Under the pieces are notes generated by a model. That model saw only the letters and a program-made list of their open reading frames with translations. It was not told where the DNA came from and made no database searches. Source: Sphingomonas phyllosphaerae (GTDB taxonomy: Bacteria; Pseudomonadota; Alphaproteobacteria; Sphingomonadales; Sphingomonadaceae). Taken from it: a stretch of DNA of 64,000 nt. How positions within the stretch are numbered: position 1 is the first letter of the stretch; the number at the start of each line of letters is the position of its first letter. Positions 44,372 through 52,858 of this stretch are shown here, piece by piece. The DNA is taken from the NCBI GenBank assembly GCA_036946405.1, contig JAQIJC010000001.1, forward strand, positions 243,501-307,500. The letters run 5' to 3'. A program made the translations under genes and the position numbers.

Positions 44372-45461
44372 ACGTCTGCGCCGCAATCACCTCGGCCAGA
44401 AAATCGCGATATTGCGCCGCCACCCGCGGCCACGCGAAGTTGCCTGCGCGCGCGACGCCGCGCGGCACCAGCGTTTCGCACGCGGCGATCGCCTGTTCCA
44501 GCGCGCGCGCGACGGCCACCGGGTCGGAGGTGTCGAGCAGCACCGCATCGTCGCCGACGATCCAGCGCAACCGCGCCGAATCATGCCCGACCACCGGCGC
44601 GCCGCATCCGAGCGCCTCGATATAGACGTTGCCGAACGATTCCTCCTTGGACAGGTGCAGGAACACGTCGGCCGAACGATAGAGCGCGGGCATCTCGGTC
44701 GCCGCCACGGTCAGTCGCCGGAACCGTCCCGGCAACAACTCGCCCGCCAGTCGGTCGACCGCCTCGCGCTCGGGCCCGTCGCCCGCGACGACGAGCTGCG
44801 CGCCGGGCATGTGGCTGACCGCGCGCACGCCATCCTCGACCCGCTTCGACGGGATCAGTGCGCTGACCATCAGCACGATCGGTCCCTGTTCCGGCAAACC
44901 CAGCCGCGCGCGTTCCGCCGCGCCCGGTGTAAAGCGCGTCGCGTCGATGCCGTTGGGGATCAGCGCGCAACGCCAGCGGTCCCGGTTGCGTTCGAGATAA
45001 TCGGGGTTGGTGCACACCAGCCCCTCGCAGCCGAAGGTGCGGAACTCCGAATCGTTTGAGATTGCCGGCCAGTCGCCGTTCTGCGTCACGAAGACGTGCG
45101 GCGGGCGGCGCCCGCCGATCGCCGGTCGCCGCAGCACCCAATTGGTGAACGGAAACGAACAGGTGACGGTCACATCATGGTCCGCCGGACGATAGGCGCG
45201 CAGCAACCCGGGCGCAAACGTCGCCTCTTCCCAGCCGGTGTCGCTGCGCAGCGCCGGCACGCGCGGCAATTTCTCCAGCCGCTCGCGGCGCACCGATCCG
45301 GCATGGAGGAAACGATAGGGTGTGCCGGCACGCGGCTCGCCCGAGCCGATCACCGTCACGTCCTCGCCCGCCCGCGCCAGCTCGGCAGCGAGCGACAGCA
45401 ACGCGATCTCCGCCCCGCGCTCGAAACGGTGAAAACCGGGCAGGGCAAAGAGAATCCGCAT
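44355..45461 (-). CDS. Glycosyltransferase family 4
   Basis: This 368-residue GT-B protein starts MRILFALPGFHRFERGAEIA. It has VFVTQNGDWPA, CTNPDYLERNRDRWRCALIP then NGID, and the C-terminal nucleotide-sugar domain with MVSALIPSKRVEDGVRAV, VVAGDGPEREAVDRLAG and the E-x7-E element HLSKEESFGNVYIEALGCGA. ATG 45461 has AAGGA seven bases upstream; ATG 45467 and GTG 45482 are alternatives. The extreme C-terminus is encoded by a palindromic repeat. It is divergent from the GT2 gene at 45591. Confidence 0.88.
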   Translation of the reverse strand: MRILFALPGFHRFERGAEIALLSLAAELARAGEDVTVIGSGEPRAGTPYRFLHAGSVRRERLEKLPRVPALRSDTGWEEATFAPGLLRAYRPADHDVTVTCSFPFTNWVLRRPAIGGRRPPHVFVTQNGDWPAISNDSEFRTFGCEGLVCTNPDYLERNRDRWRCALIPNGIDATRFTPGAAERARLGLPEQGPIVLMVSALIPSKRVEDGVRAVSHMPGAQLVVAGDGPEREAVDRLAGELLPGRFRRLTVAATEMPALYRSADVFLHLSKEESFGNVYIEALGCGAPVVGHDSARLRWIVGDDAVLLDTSDPVAVARALEQAIAACETLVPRGVARAGNFAWPRVAAQYRDFLAEVIAAQTSSLRA

Positions 45462-45590
45462 CGTCATGTCCTTATCCCGCACGCACCGGCTCCGCGGTCG
45501 CTCGAATTTAACCGGTGCGATGCTAGAGGCATCGGCGGTGGATCAATCCGGCTTGATTCGCAACGCTCACTGGACGACCGCTGCGACGGC

Positions 45591-46571
45591 ATGACCTTCC
45601 CCTCTCCCCCCACACCGACGCGCATCGGCATCGTCGCGATCGGCCGTAACGAAGGCGAACGGCTGATCCGCTGCCTCCGCGCGCTCGACGGCAGCGGCGC
45701 GGCGGTCGTCTACGTCGACTCGGCGTCGACCGACGGCAGCGCCGGCCGCGCGCGCGATCTGGGCGCGACGGTGGTCGATCTCGATCTCACCCTGCCCTTC
45801 ACCGCCGCACGCGCGCGCAACGCCGGGCTGGCGGCGCTTCCGGATGTCGAGCTGGTGCAGTTCGTCGACGGGGATTGCGAGCTGGACGCCGCATGGCTGG
45901 CGACCGCCACCGCGTTCCTCGACGCCCACCCCGATGTCGCGGTGGTCTGCGGACGCCGCCGCGAGCGCTTTCCCGACGCCTCGGTCTACAACCGGCTCTG
46001 CGACATGGAGTGGGACACGCCGGTCGGCGAGGCGAGCGCCTGTGGCGGCGATTCGCTGATGCGCGCCGCCGCCGTTCGCGCGCTCGGCGGCTTTACCGAC
46101 ACGCTGACCGCCGGCGAGGAGCCCGAGCTGTGCGCGCGCCTGCGCGCCGCCGGCTGGCGGATATGGCGAATCGACGCCGAGATGACCCGCCACGACGCCG
46201 CGATGCTGCGCTTCAAACAATGGTGGTGGCGCGCGGTGCGCACCGGCTTCGGCTATGCGCAGGCCGGTGACGCCACCGCCGCGCTGCCGCAGCCGCTGTA
46301 TCGCGCCGAGGTGAAGCGCGCGCAGCTGTGGGCCGGGATCATCCCGTTCGTCGGCGTCGCGCTGGCGCTGCTGGTCCACCCCGCCTTCCTCCTCCTCCCT
46401 TTCGCCGCCTTCGCCGCGCAGGTGGCGCGCATCGCGCTGCGCGGCGGGCAGCCGCGCGGCATGGCGTGGCCGCACGCCTTCTTCACGATGCTCGCCAAGT
46501 TCCCGGAGCTGCAGGGCGTGATCCGCTATCGACGCGCGCGGCACCTCACCTCGGCGATCACCTACAAATGA
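45591..46571 (+). CDS. Glycosyltransferase family 2
   Basis: This 326-residue GT-A protein begins TRIGIVAIGRNEGERLIRCL and has VVYVDSASTDGSAGRARDLG, VQFVDGDCELDAAWL (DGD metal motif) and SACGGDSLMRAAAVRALGGF followed by AGEEPELCARLRAAGW. A C-terminal hydrophobic pair (WAGIIPFVGVALALLVHPAF, LLLPFAAFAAQVARIALRGG) suggests membrane attachment. It resembles ExoA-like succinoglycan-type transferases. Its stop overlaps the start of the next GT4 gene (ATGA). Confidence 0.88.
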   Translation: MTFPSPPTPTRIGIVAIGRNEGERLIRCLRALDGSGAAVVYVDSASTDGSAGRARDLGATVVDLDLTLPFTAARARNAGLAALPDVELVQFVDGDCELDAAWLATATAFLDAHPDVAVVCGRRRERFPDASVYNRLCDMEWDTPVGEASACGGDSLMRAAAVRALGGFTDTLTAGEEPELCARLRAAGWRIWRIDAEMTRHDAAMLRFKQWWWRAVRTGFGYAQAGDATAALPQPLYRAEVKRAQLWAGIIPFVGVALALLVHPAFLLLPFAAFAAQVARIALRGGQPRGMAWPHAFFTMLAKFPELQGVIRYRRARHLTSAITYK

Positions 46572-47761
46572 CCGACCCGCGCATCGCCTATGTCGTGAGC
46601 CAATATCCGGCCTCGTCACACACCTTCATCCGCCGCGAGGTCGACAGCCTCTGTCGCCACGGCGTCGACATCCGCACCTACAGCATCCGCCGCCCCTCGC
46701 CCGCCGAGCTGAAGGCGCCCGAAGACAGAGCGTCGTTCGACACCACGCGCTTCGTGCTGCCGATGCGGATGGCGACGCTGCTCGGCGCGCACCTCCGCGC
46801 GGTCACGACGCGCCCTGCTGCGTGGTTCGCGCTGCTGCGGCTTGCACTGCAACACCGCGCGCCGGGCGCGAAGGCGATGCTCTGGTCGCTGTTCCACTTC
46901 GCCGAGGCGGTGGTGCTCGCGGAGATGCTGCGCGAGGATGGTATCGCTCATGTCCACAATCATTTCGCCAATGCCGGCGCGACGGTCGGGATGCTCGCGG
47001 CGCGCTTCGCCGGGCTGCCGTGGAGCCTGACGCTGCACGGCATCTCCGAAACCGACTATCCCGCCGGGCTGACGCTGGGCGCGAAGCTGGAGACGGCGGA
47101 CTTCGCCGCCTGCGTCTCGTGGTTCGGGCGCGCGCAGGCGATGCGCGTCACCGCGCCCGCGCAGTGGCACAAGTTCGCGACGGTGCGCTGCGGGCTCGAC
47201 CTGCCGAGGCTGCCCGCCGCCGCGCCGCGCACCGGCCCGCGCCGCGAGATCGTCTGCGTCGCGCGGCTGTCGGCCGAGAAGGGCCACCTCGGCCTGCTCG
47301 AGGCGATCGCGCCGCTCGACGTGACGCTGACACTCGTCGGTGACGGCCCGATGCTTGCCGGGATCGAGGCCGCGGTCGCTGCGCAAGGGCTGGCCGACCG
47401 CGTCCGCTTCGCCGGCCGCCTCGACGAAGCCGCGACGCTGGCCGCCATCGCGCGCGCCGACCTGCTCGTCTTGCCCAGCTTCATGGAAGGGCTGCCGATC
47501 GTGCTCATGGAAGCGATGGCGATCGGCGTGCCGGTGATCGGCAGCCGTGTCGCGGGCGTTCCCGAGCTTATCGAGGACGGTGTCGAGGGCCTGTTGTTCC
47601 GCCCCGGCGACTGGGACGACCTGCGCCGGGCGATCGCGCGCCTTCGCGACGAACCCGATCTCGGCGACCGACTGGCGACCGCCGCGCGCGCGAAGGTCGA
47701 GCGCGAGTTCGACATCGCCACCGCGGTGCTCCCGCTCGCGCGCCGCTTCGGCAAGGAGTGA
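46568..47761 (+). CDS. Glycosyltransferase family 4
   Basis: This 397-residue GT-B protein begins RIAYVVSQYPASSHTFIRRE, the pattern of EPS and colanic-acid transferases. It has HVHNHFANAGATVGMLAARF, LTLHGISETDYPAG, VCVARLSAEKGHLGLLEAI, LVGDGPMLAGIEAAV and the E-x7-E motif SFMEGLPIVLMEAMAIGVPV. It is coupled to the upstream GT2 and lies five bases before the GT25-like gene, giving a three-gene forward unit. Confidence 0.9.
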   Translation: MTDPRIAYVVSQYPASSHTFIRREVDSLCRHGVDIRTYSIRRPSPAELKAPEDRASFDTTRFVLPMRMATLLGAHLRAVTTRPAAWFALLRLALQHRAPGAKAMLWSLFHFAEAVVLAEMLREDGIAHVHNHFANAGATVGMLAARFAGLPWSLTLHGISETDYPAGLTLGAKLETADFAACVSWFGRAQAMRVTAPAQWHKFATVRCGLDLPRLPAAAPRTGPRREIVCVARLSAEKGHLGLLEAIAPLDVTLTLVGDGPMLAGIEAAVAAQGLADRVRFAGRLDEAATLAAIARADLLVLPSFMEGLPIVLMEAMAIGVPVIGSRVAGVPELIEDGVEGLLFRPGDWDDLRRAIARLRDEPDLGDRLATAARAKVEREFDIATAVLPLARRFGKE

Positions 47762-47765
47762 GACG

Positions 47766-48431
47766 ATGCTGTTCGACCCATTCGACCACGTCCGCGTCAT
47801 CAACCTCAAGCACCGTACCGACCGGCGCGCGCAGATGCTCGGCGAACTGCAGCGGATCGGCGCGGCCGGCGATCCGCGCGTCGCCTTCTTCGACGCCTGC
47901 CGCTTCGACGAGGCGGGCACCTTCACCTCGATCGGCGCGCGCGGCGTCTATCACAGCCATCTCGCGATCCTTGAGGAAGCCGCTGCGCAGGGGGCGAGCG
48001 TGCTGATCCTCGAGGACGACGTCGATTTCACCGCCGCCGCGCGCGATACCGTGCTGCCCGCCGACTGGCAGATCTTCTACGGCGGCCATTATGCCGCGCG
48101 GCCCGATGATCTGCACAACAGCGACATCATCGGCGCGCATTGCATGGGGTTCCGCGCCGACATCGTTCCCGCGCTCGCCACCTATGTGCGCGGGCTGCTG
48201 GCATCGAGCGACCACCCGCCGATCGACGGTGCCTATGTCTGGTATCGTCGCGCGCATCCGGCGGTCGTCACGCATTTCGCGGTGCCGCCGATCGCCGACC
48301 AGCGGCCGTCCCGCACCGATATCGCCGAGCTGCGCTTCTTCGATCGCTGGCCGGTGCTGCGTCAGGCTGCGCAATATGCGCGCCGCCTCAAGCGGCGGCT
48401 TGCCCGGCGCCACGGCGACGCAGCGAACTGA
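47766..48431 (+). CDS. GT25-like glycosyltransferase (LPS biosynthesis type)
   Basis: This 221-residue protein has HVRVINLKHRTDRRAQMLGE, the N-terminal signature of GT25/LgtF-like transferases, YHSHLAILEEAAAQGASVLI, LEDDVDF (metal-binding acidic motif) and MGFRADIVPALATYV. The C-terminal tail is basic (RRLKRRLARR). It ends the forward GT2-GT4-GT25 unit. It probably adds a side sugar to EPS or LPS; donor unknown. Confidence 0.82.
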   Translation: MLFDPFDHVRVINLKHRTDRRAQMLGELQRIGAAGDPRVAFFDACRFDEAGTFTSIGARGVYHSHLAILEEAAAQGASVLILEDDVDFTAAARDTVLPADWQIFYGGHYAARPDDLHNSDIIGAHCMGFRADIVPALATYVRGLLASSDHPPIDGAYVWYRRAHPAVVTHFAVPPIADQRPSRTDIAELRFFDRWPVLRQAAQYARRLKRRLARRHGDAAN

Positions 48432-48571
48432 TCGCGCCGCGCGTGCGTCCGGAAAGACGCAATGTTTACCGACCCGTAACCACACCGCTTCACCCCGCCC
48501 TAACCACCGCAGCGTAGAAAGAGCCATCCCGACCGGACGTCGTCCGGCCACCCCGGGCATGGAGCTTTCCA

Positions 48572-49858
48572 ATGAAGTCGCTGCTGCGTCATGCGGCAAC
48601 GGGCACGCTGACGCGTCGCACCGGCCGATCCCTCGCGCAACTCGCCGGCGCGCTTGCCCTTGCGTCGTGCGGCGGCGGCAGCGGTGGCGGCGGCAGCACG
48701 GCCGCGCCGAGCGCCGCGGCACCGGTCACGGTGGTTCCGACCGCTACCCCGACGCCGACCCCAACGCCGTCACCCACGCCTTCGGCGAGCGCATCGCCGG
48801 TCGCGGTGACGCCGGGCAGCCTGGCGGCTGCCGAAAGCTATCCCGAGATCCCGAGCAACTTCGACGTCAATTCGGAACTGGTGCCATCGTGGGGCACCGG
48901 CGAGATCGCGGCGACCGGCAAGCCCGACACGGTCGGCGCCTTCCGCTTCATCTGCTCCCCCAGTCACGAGCTGCGCGACGACCCGATCGTCTTCCCCGGT
49001 CAGGCCGGCCGCTCGCACCTCCACCAGTTCTTCGGCAACACGCTGGCCAACGCCAACTCGACCTACGAGAGCCTGCGCACCACCGGTGAGAGCACCTGCA
49101 ACAGCCCGCTGAACCGCAGCGCCTATTGGATCCCGGCGATGCTCAACGGCAAGGGCGGGGTCGTCCGACCGGACTTCATCAGCATCTATTACAAGCGGCT
49201 GCCCAAGGACGATCCGGAGTGTCAGCGCATGGGCAAGGCGTGCGTCGACCTGCCGCGCGGGATGCGCTTCCTGTTCGGCTTCGACATGGCGAGCATGTCG
49301 ACCAAATTCGGCGCAGGCTATTTCAACTGTCAGGGACCCACTGCCGTATCGGGCCATTACGACGACATCGTCGAGGCGGCGAAGAACTGCCCGGTCGGCA
49401 ATCAGCTCGGTGCCATCGTCAACGCGCCCAATTGCTGGGATGGCAAGAACCTCGACAGCGCCGACCATCGCTCGCACGTCGCGAACGCCGGCTACGGTGA
49501 CTGGGGCTATCTGCGGTGTCCGTCGACGCACCCCTATGTCATTCCGGGCTTCACGCTGGGCGCCTGGTACACGGTCGACTCGGACCTCGACACGTCGGGC
49601 AAGTGGGACGGTGGCAAGTCGTCGTGGCATCTGGCGTCGGACGAGATGCCGGGGATGCCGTTGATGCGCCCGGGCAGCACGCTCCATGCCGACTGGTTCG
49701 GCGCGTGGGACGATTCGGTGATGCGGATGTGGACCGACAATTGCATCAACAAGCTGCTGAGCTGCAACGGCGGCGACCTGGGCAATGGCAAGCAGCTCAA
49801 GATGTTCGCGGGCTTCTCCTGGACCGCCAAACCGCACGTCGTCGCGATCCGCAATTGA
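48572..49858 (+). CDS. DUF1996 lipoprotein with Thr/Pro-rich linker (copy 1)
   Basis: This 428-residue protein has a lipoprotein-like signal with Cys33 (LALASCGGGSGGGGS). A Ser/Thr/Pro linker (about 57-76) precedes a DUF1996 domain (about 115-415) with DTVGAFRFIC, GRSHLHQFFGN, LNRSAYWIPAML, YYKRLPKDDPEC, NAPNCWDGKNLDSADHRSH, GYLRCPSTHPYVIPGFTL and LHADWFGAWDDSVM. Conserved His, Asp and Cys residues suggest a disulfide-rich fold, perhaps a carbohydrate-active one, but the family has no established function. GGAG precedes ATG 48572. It is strikingly similar to the second copy at 56394-57635. Confidence 0.88.
   Translation: MKSLLRHAATGTLTRRTGRSLAQLAGALALASCGGGSGGGGSTAAPSAAAPVTVVPTATPTPTPTPSPTPSASASPVAVTPGSLAAAESYPEIPSNFDVNSELVPSWGTGEIAATGKPDTVGAFRFICSPSHELRDDPIVFPGQAGRSHLHQFFGNTLANANSTYESLRTTGESTCNSPLNRSAYWIPAMLNGKGGVVRPDFISIYYKRLPKDDPECQRMGKACVDLPRGMRFLFGFDMASMSTKFGAGYFNCQGPTAVSGHYDDIVEAAKNCPVGNQLGAIVNAPNCWDGKNLDSADHRSHVANAGYGDWGYLRCPSTHPYVIPGFTLGAWYTVDSDLDTSGKWDGGKSSWHLASDEMPGMPLMRPGSTLHADWFGAWDDSVMRMWTDNCINKLLSCNGGDLGNGKQLKMFAGFSWTAKPHVVAIRN
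48740..48799 (+). repeat. Thr/Ser-Pro codon tandem repeat in DUF1996 copy 1
   Basis: Near-tandem six-base units (CCGACG/CCGACC/CCAACG and variants) encode the ATPTPTPTPSPTPSAS linker between the lipidated cysteine and the DUF1996 domain. Confidence 0.7.
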
Positions 49859-49883
49859 GGTGCGTGCGCGACCGCGACCGGGA

Positions 49884-50078
49884 TCAGATCAACAGCGCGG
49901 CGATCAGCGACCAGATGATGAGCGCCAGCGCCATGCCGATCGATATGCCGCGCGCGGTCGCCAGCGGATCAAGCACATCGGCAACGAACGGGCCGATCAT
50001 TCCAAAGCGATCGAAGACCAGCGGCACGCCGCTCGCGGCGAATTGTTCCTGTCGATCGAAACGCACCTTCCCCTCCAT
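49884..50078 (-). CDS. Small single-span membrane protein, hypothetical
   Basis: A 64-residue product begins MEGKVRFDRQEQFAASGVPL and ends in a hydrophobic helix (GISIGMALALIIWSLIAALL). ATG 50078 has GGCGGA immediately upstream; a GTG or TTG further up would extend it to 88 residues. It is convergent with the DUF1996 gene. I do not recognise a family, and a chance ORF cannot be excluded, but the polar start plus clean C-terminal anchor supports a real protein. Confidence 0.45.
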   Translation of the reverse strand: MEGKVRFDRQEQFAASGVPLVFDRFGMIGPFVADVLDPLATARGISIGMALALIIWSLIAALLI

Positions 50079-50240
50079 TCCGCCTGTTCCCTGCGCCTCC
50101 GTCCCGGAACGGCACAGAAATCTTGCATGATGATGAACGTGTTCGATCAAAGTTGTTTCCGCAGGCGCAAATTCGGTGGCGCATTAACCTGCTGGTAGCT
50201 CTGCGACGACTAACCCTGAAGCTCAGTGAAAGGCGCGGCG

Positions 50241-50711
50241 ATGCTCATACCGGCAATATTGCTACCCAGCGATTCGGACGATCGCCGCTCGGCAGAGCGG
50301 CAACCGATCAACCAACCCTCGACGTTGCGTGATGCGCGCGAAGAGGCGACCGACGTCTATGTGCGCGACCTGTCCGAAACCGGCTTCAGCGTCGCCACCG
50401 ACTCGCGACTCGAAATCGGCAGCCTCGTGACGATCGGCCTGCCCGGCCGCGGCCGCGCCAGCGCGCGGGTCGTGCGGCAGGTGCCCGGCGGTTACGGGTG
50501 CGAGTTCGTCGAGGCGCTCGGCCGCGCCGAGGTCATGCAGACGTTCCGCGGCGGCACCGTCATCCAGCTGACCAGCAGCGCGCCGATCAGCCATCCGCTC
50601 CCCGAACCGCAGATCACGCGGTATCCGGGTGCCGTCCGGCTCGGCGTGATCGTCGGCGGCTCGGCGCTATTGTGGGCAGCGATCGCCAAGGCACTCGCCA
50701 GCCTGTTCTGA
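50241..50711 (+). CDS. PilZ domain protein with C-terminal membrane anchor
   Basis: This 156-residue protein carries a PilZ domain with both c-di-GMP contact motifs: R16xxxR20 (RSAER) and D43xSxxG48 (DLSETG), followed by barrel strands (IGSLVTIGLPGRGRASARVV, GYGCEFVEAL). A C-terminal hydrophobic segment (LGVIVGGSALLWAAIAKALA) may anchor it. It should bind cyclic di-GMP. ATG 50241 follows AAAGGCG; an in-frame GTG at 50226 is an alternative. Its place just upstream of an initiating sugar transferase suggests second-messenger control of EPS synthesis here. Confidence 0.85.
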   Translation: MLIPAILLPSDSDDRRSAERQPINQPSTLRDAREEATDVYVRDLSETGFSVATDSRLEIGSLVTIGLPGRGRASARVVRQVPGGYGCEFVEALGRAEVMQTFRGGTVIQLTSSAPISHPLPEPQITRYPGAVRLGVIVGGSALLWAAIAKALASLF

Positions 50712-51251
50712 CGACCGGGGCACGTCGAAGGCCGGGGTCAGGCAAAGGCCGTAGCCGGCCATCCTTCCGATTCGACCCCGCGACTCGATCGCGATCGATC
50801 CTGCGATCCCGGCACGCCGCCTGAATTGACGCCGGCCCGGCTCCCAAGCATCTTCATACGGAATCACCATCGCTTCCCGGATGGCGAACCCCGCCGACTG
50901 CATTGCCCCGGAATGGGACAAAGCGGGCTTCCTGAACGCACGCGCAGCAGCCCCTCCGCCTGTGCATCCACGCGCACGTCCACGCGCAAAATTCGCCCGA
51001 ATCGCCGCGCCGCGTCGTCATGTCACGCTGCTGTCAGGTTGCCGTTCCATGGTTAACGAACGCTCTGCCTCATCACAGCCACGACTCGCCGCCGGAACGG
51101 AACTCGCTTGGTAAACATCAATTTAACGATCGCCACGACGGATCGGCAGGCCGGCGGGGTGAGATGAAGGAAGTGTGATTTTCTTCCTGTTTTCATTTCC
51201 TTCTTTTTCATCTACTTGTTGCATTGCAGCGTAACGTCAGGGAGCGAAGCC
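50712..51251. other. Long regulatory-looking intergenic region
   Basis: About 540 bases without a supportable gene lie between the PilZ gene and the sugar transferase. The last 140 bases are far more AT-rich than the genome average (GTAAACATCAATTTAACG; TTTTCATTTCCTTCTTTTTC). They include a short inverted repeat, AGGAAG at 51168-51173 with CTTCCT at 51183-51188. This is a likely promoter/operator for the downstream gene; I could not define -35/-10 elements. Confidence 0.45.
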
Positions 51252-51944
51252 GTGCATGAAGCGACCGTGATGGTCGCGCCGGGCCGGGCCGGCGTGATCA
51301 ACGACATCAACGATTCCGCACAGTGGCAGCGACTGGACGATATGGCGAGCCGCGTGCTCGACGTGACGCTTGCCGTCACCGCGTTGATCATCCTCGCACC
51401 GCTGATGGCGATCGTCGCGGCGGTGATCTACATTCTCGATCCCGGCCCCATCATCTTCGCGCATCAGCGGATCGGGCGGGGTGGGCGGTCGTTTCCGTGC
51501 CTGAAGTTCCGCAGCATGGTGGTGGATGCCGATGCGCGTCTGCGCCACCTGCTCGAAACCAGCCCGGAAGCGCGCGCCGAATGGGAACGCGATCACAAGC
51601 TGCGTGACGATCCGCGCGTGATCGGCATCGGGCGCTTCCTGCGCAAGACCAGCCTCGACGAGCTGCCGCAGCTCTGGAACGTCGTCCGCGGCGACATGAG
51701 CCTCGTCGGCCCGCGCCCGATCGTCGTCGGTGAGATCAGCCGTTACGGCCGCTATTTCGAGCATTATTGCGCGGTACGGCCGGGCATCACCGGGCTGTGG
51801 CAGGTCGGCGGCCGCAACGACGTGTCCTACCGTCGGCGTGTGGCCTATGACGTGACCTACAGCCGCGCGCGGTCGTGCGCGATGAACGTCAAGATCATCG
51901 CCTTCACCGTACCCAGCGTGCTGTTCCAGCGCGGTTCTTATTGA
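51252..51944 (+). CDS. Polyprenyl-phosphate sugar transferase (second initiating enzyme)
   Basis: This 230-residue protein is of the short bacterial-sugar-transferase type: one N-terminal membrane segment ([20 protein letters not shown]), then the catalytic domain with [40 protein letters not shown] then GPRPIV, and [20 protein letters not shown]. The last is typical of WbaP/ExoY-type galactose-1-phosphate transferases. GTG 51252 has GGGAG eight bases upstream. It is a second initiating enzyme besides the one at 29539, implying a second glycan or an alternative first sugar. Confidence 0.92.
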   Translation: MHEATVMVAPGRAGVINDINDSAQWQRLDDMASRVLDVTLAVTALIILAPLMAIVAAVIYILDPGPIIFAHQRIGRGGRSFPCLKFRSMVVDADARLRHLLETSPEARAEWERDHKLRDDPRVIGIGRFLRKTSLDELPQLWNVVRGDMSLVGPRPIVVGEISRYGRYFEHYCAVRPGITGLWQVGGRNDVSYRRRVAYDVTYSRARSCAMNVKIIAFTVPSVLFQRGSY

Positions 51945-51980
51945 TCTTCCGTCCTGCGGCCGGGTGGCCGCGGTGACGGC

Positions 51981-52631
51981 TCACCCGCCGCGAAGCTGAT
52001 CGCGAACCGCCGTCAAATGTCGTTCGGCGCGGGTATGTTCGGCGGTCGCCAGCGTCATCATCCGATCGCTCAAGACCTGCAATGCGCGGCTCGCGCGGGC
52101 GGCATCGCCGTCGACCTTCGCCATCTGGATCTTCAGCGGCATCAGTTCACGCTGGAGCGCCGGCATGTCGCCCGCGGCGCCGCGCTGTTGCGCCCGCGCG
52201 TAGACTTGATCGATCTTCAGCGACAGCACCGCGCGCTGCGACTCGTGGAGATCGCGGTCGGCGCGAAGCTCGTTGATCCGGTCCAGCACGACGTTACGCC
52301 GCGCCGCCGCCGCCGCACGATCCGTATGAAGCTGCTGCTGCGCCGCGGTCAGCGCCGACGCCACCGCGCGATCGCCGCGCCGCGCCAGCAGGGCCGGCGG
52401 GAAGGCAATGGCGGGTGCACCGCTCAACTCCGTCTGCCACAACGCTTCCTGCGCCAGCAGCCGGTCGGTGGCGATCCCGGCGACGGGCTGCGGCGTCCGT
52501 GCGGTGCAGGCGATCGCCGCGACCGCGGTCAGCCCGAACAACCCGGCGAAGCCGACCGCGCGGCGCAGGGCCGCCGACACGTCGTCCTCGATCGTCGCCC
52601 GCCTGCTCGTCGCTTCCATGATGCCGCTCAT
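51981..52631 (-). CDS. Coiled-coil membrane-anchored protein resembling the HlyD hairpin
   Basis: This 216-residue protein has a cytoplasmic N-terminus, one hydrophobic segment (VGFAGLFGLTAVAAIACTA, about 26-44) and an almost wholly helical remainder with heptads (ALTAAQQQLHTDRAAAAARR; INELRADRDLHESQRAVLSL). The IAFPPALLARRGD turn and hairpin layout resemble the alpha-helical hairpin of HlyD/PrsE membrane-fusion proteins, but lipoyl and beta-barrel domains are absent. It is probably periplasmic, perhaps a shortened adaptor. It is divergent from the DUF1800 gene. ATG 52619 is an alternative start. The function is unknown. Confidence 0.65.
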   Translation of the reverse strand: MSGIMEATSRRATIEDDVSAALRRAVGFAGLFGLTAVAAIACTARTPQPVAGIATDRLLAQEALWQTELSGAPAIAFPPALLARRGDRAVASALTAAQQQLHTDRAAAAARRNVVLDRINELRADRDLHESQRAVLSLKIDQVYARAQQRGAAGDMPALQRELMPLKIQMAKVDGDAARASRALQVLSDRMMTLATAEHTRAERHLTAVRDQLRGG

Positions 52632-52858
52632 CCTCGCTCGTTGCGCCGGTGGAGAATGTTAAGCGGTGTCGGTTAACAACAGGTAAGCCACGTTCCCCGC
52701 TGCGGAACCGCGATCGGTCTGCGACGCCGGGACCAACGTCGCGCCACCACGAACCGCCGCGATCGACGTCGCATTAACCTCGTCTTCAAGCGATCGGCCT
52801 AGCTGCCATGTGTCCGTCGCACCGGCGGCGGCAGTTCTGACTCGGGCGGACGGGCGTG

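Noticed and set aside
50667..51056. Short frames in the gap before the second sugar transferase
   Set aside because: They lack coding character, overlap each other on both strands and have no ribosome sites; the region is better read as regulatory.
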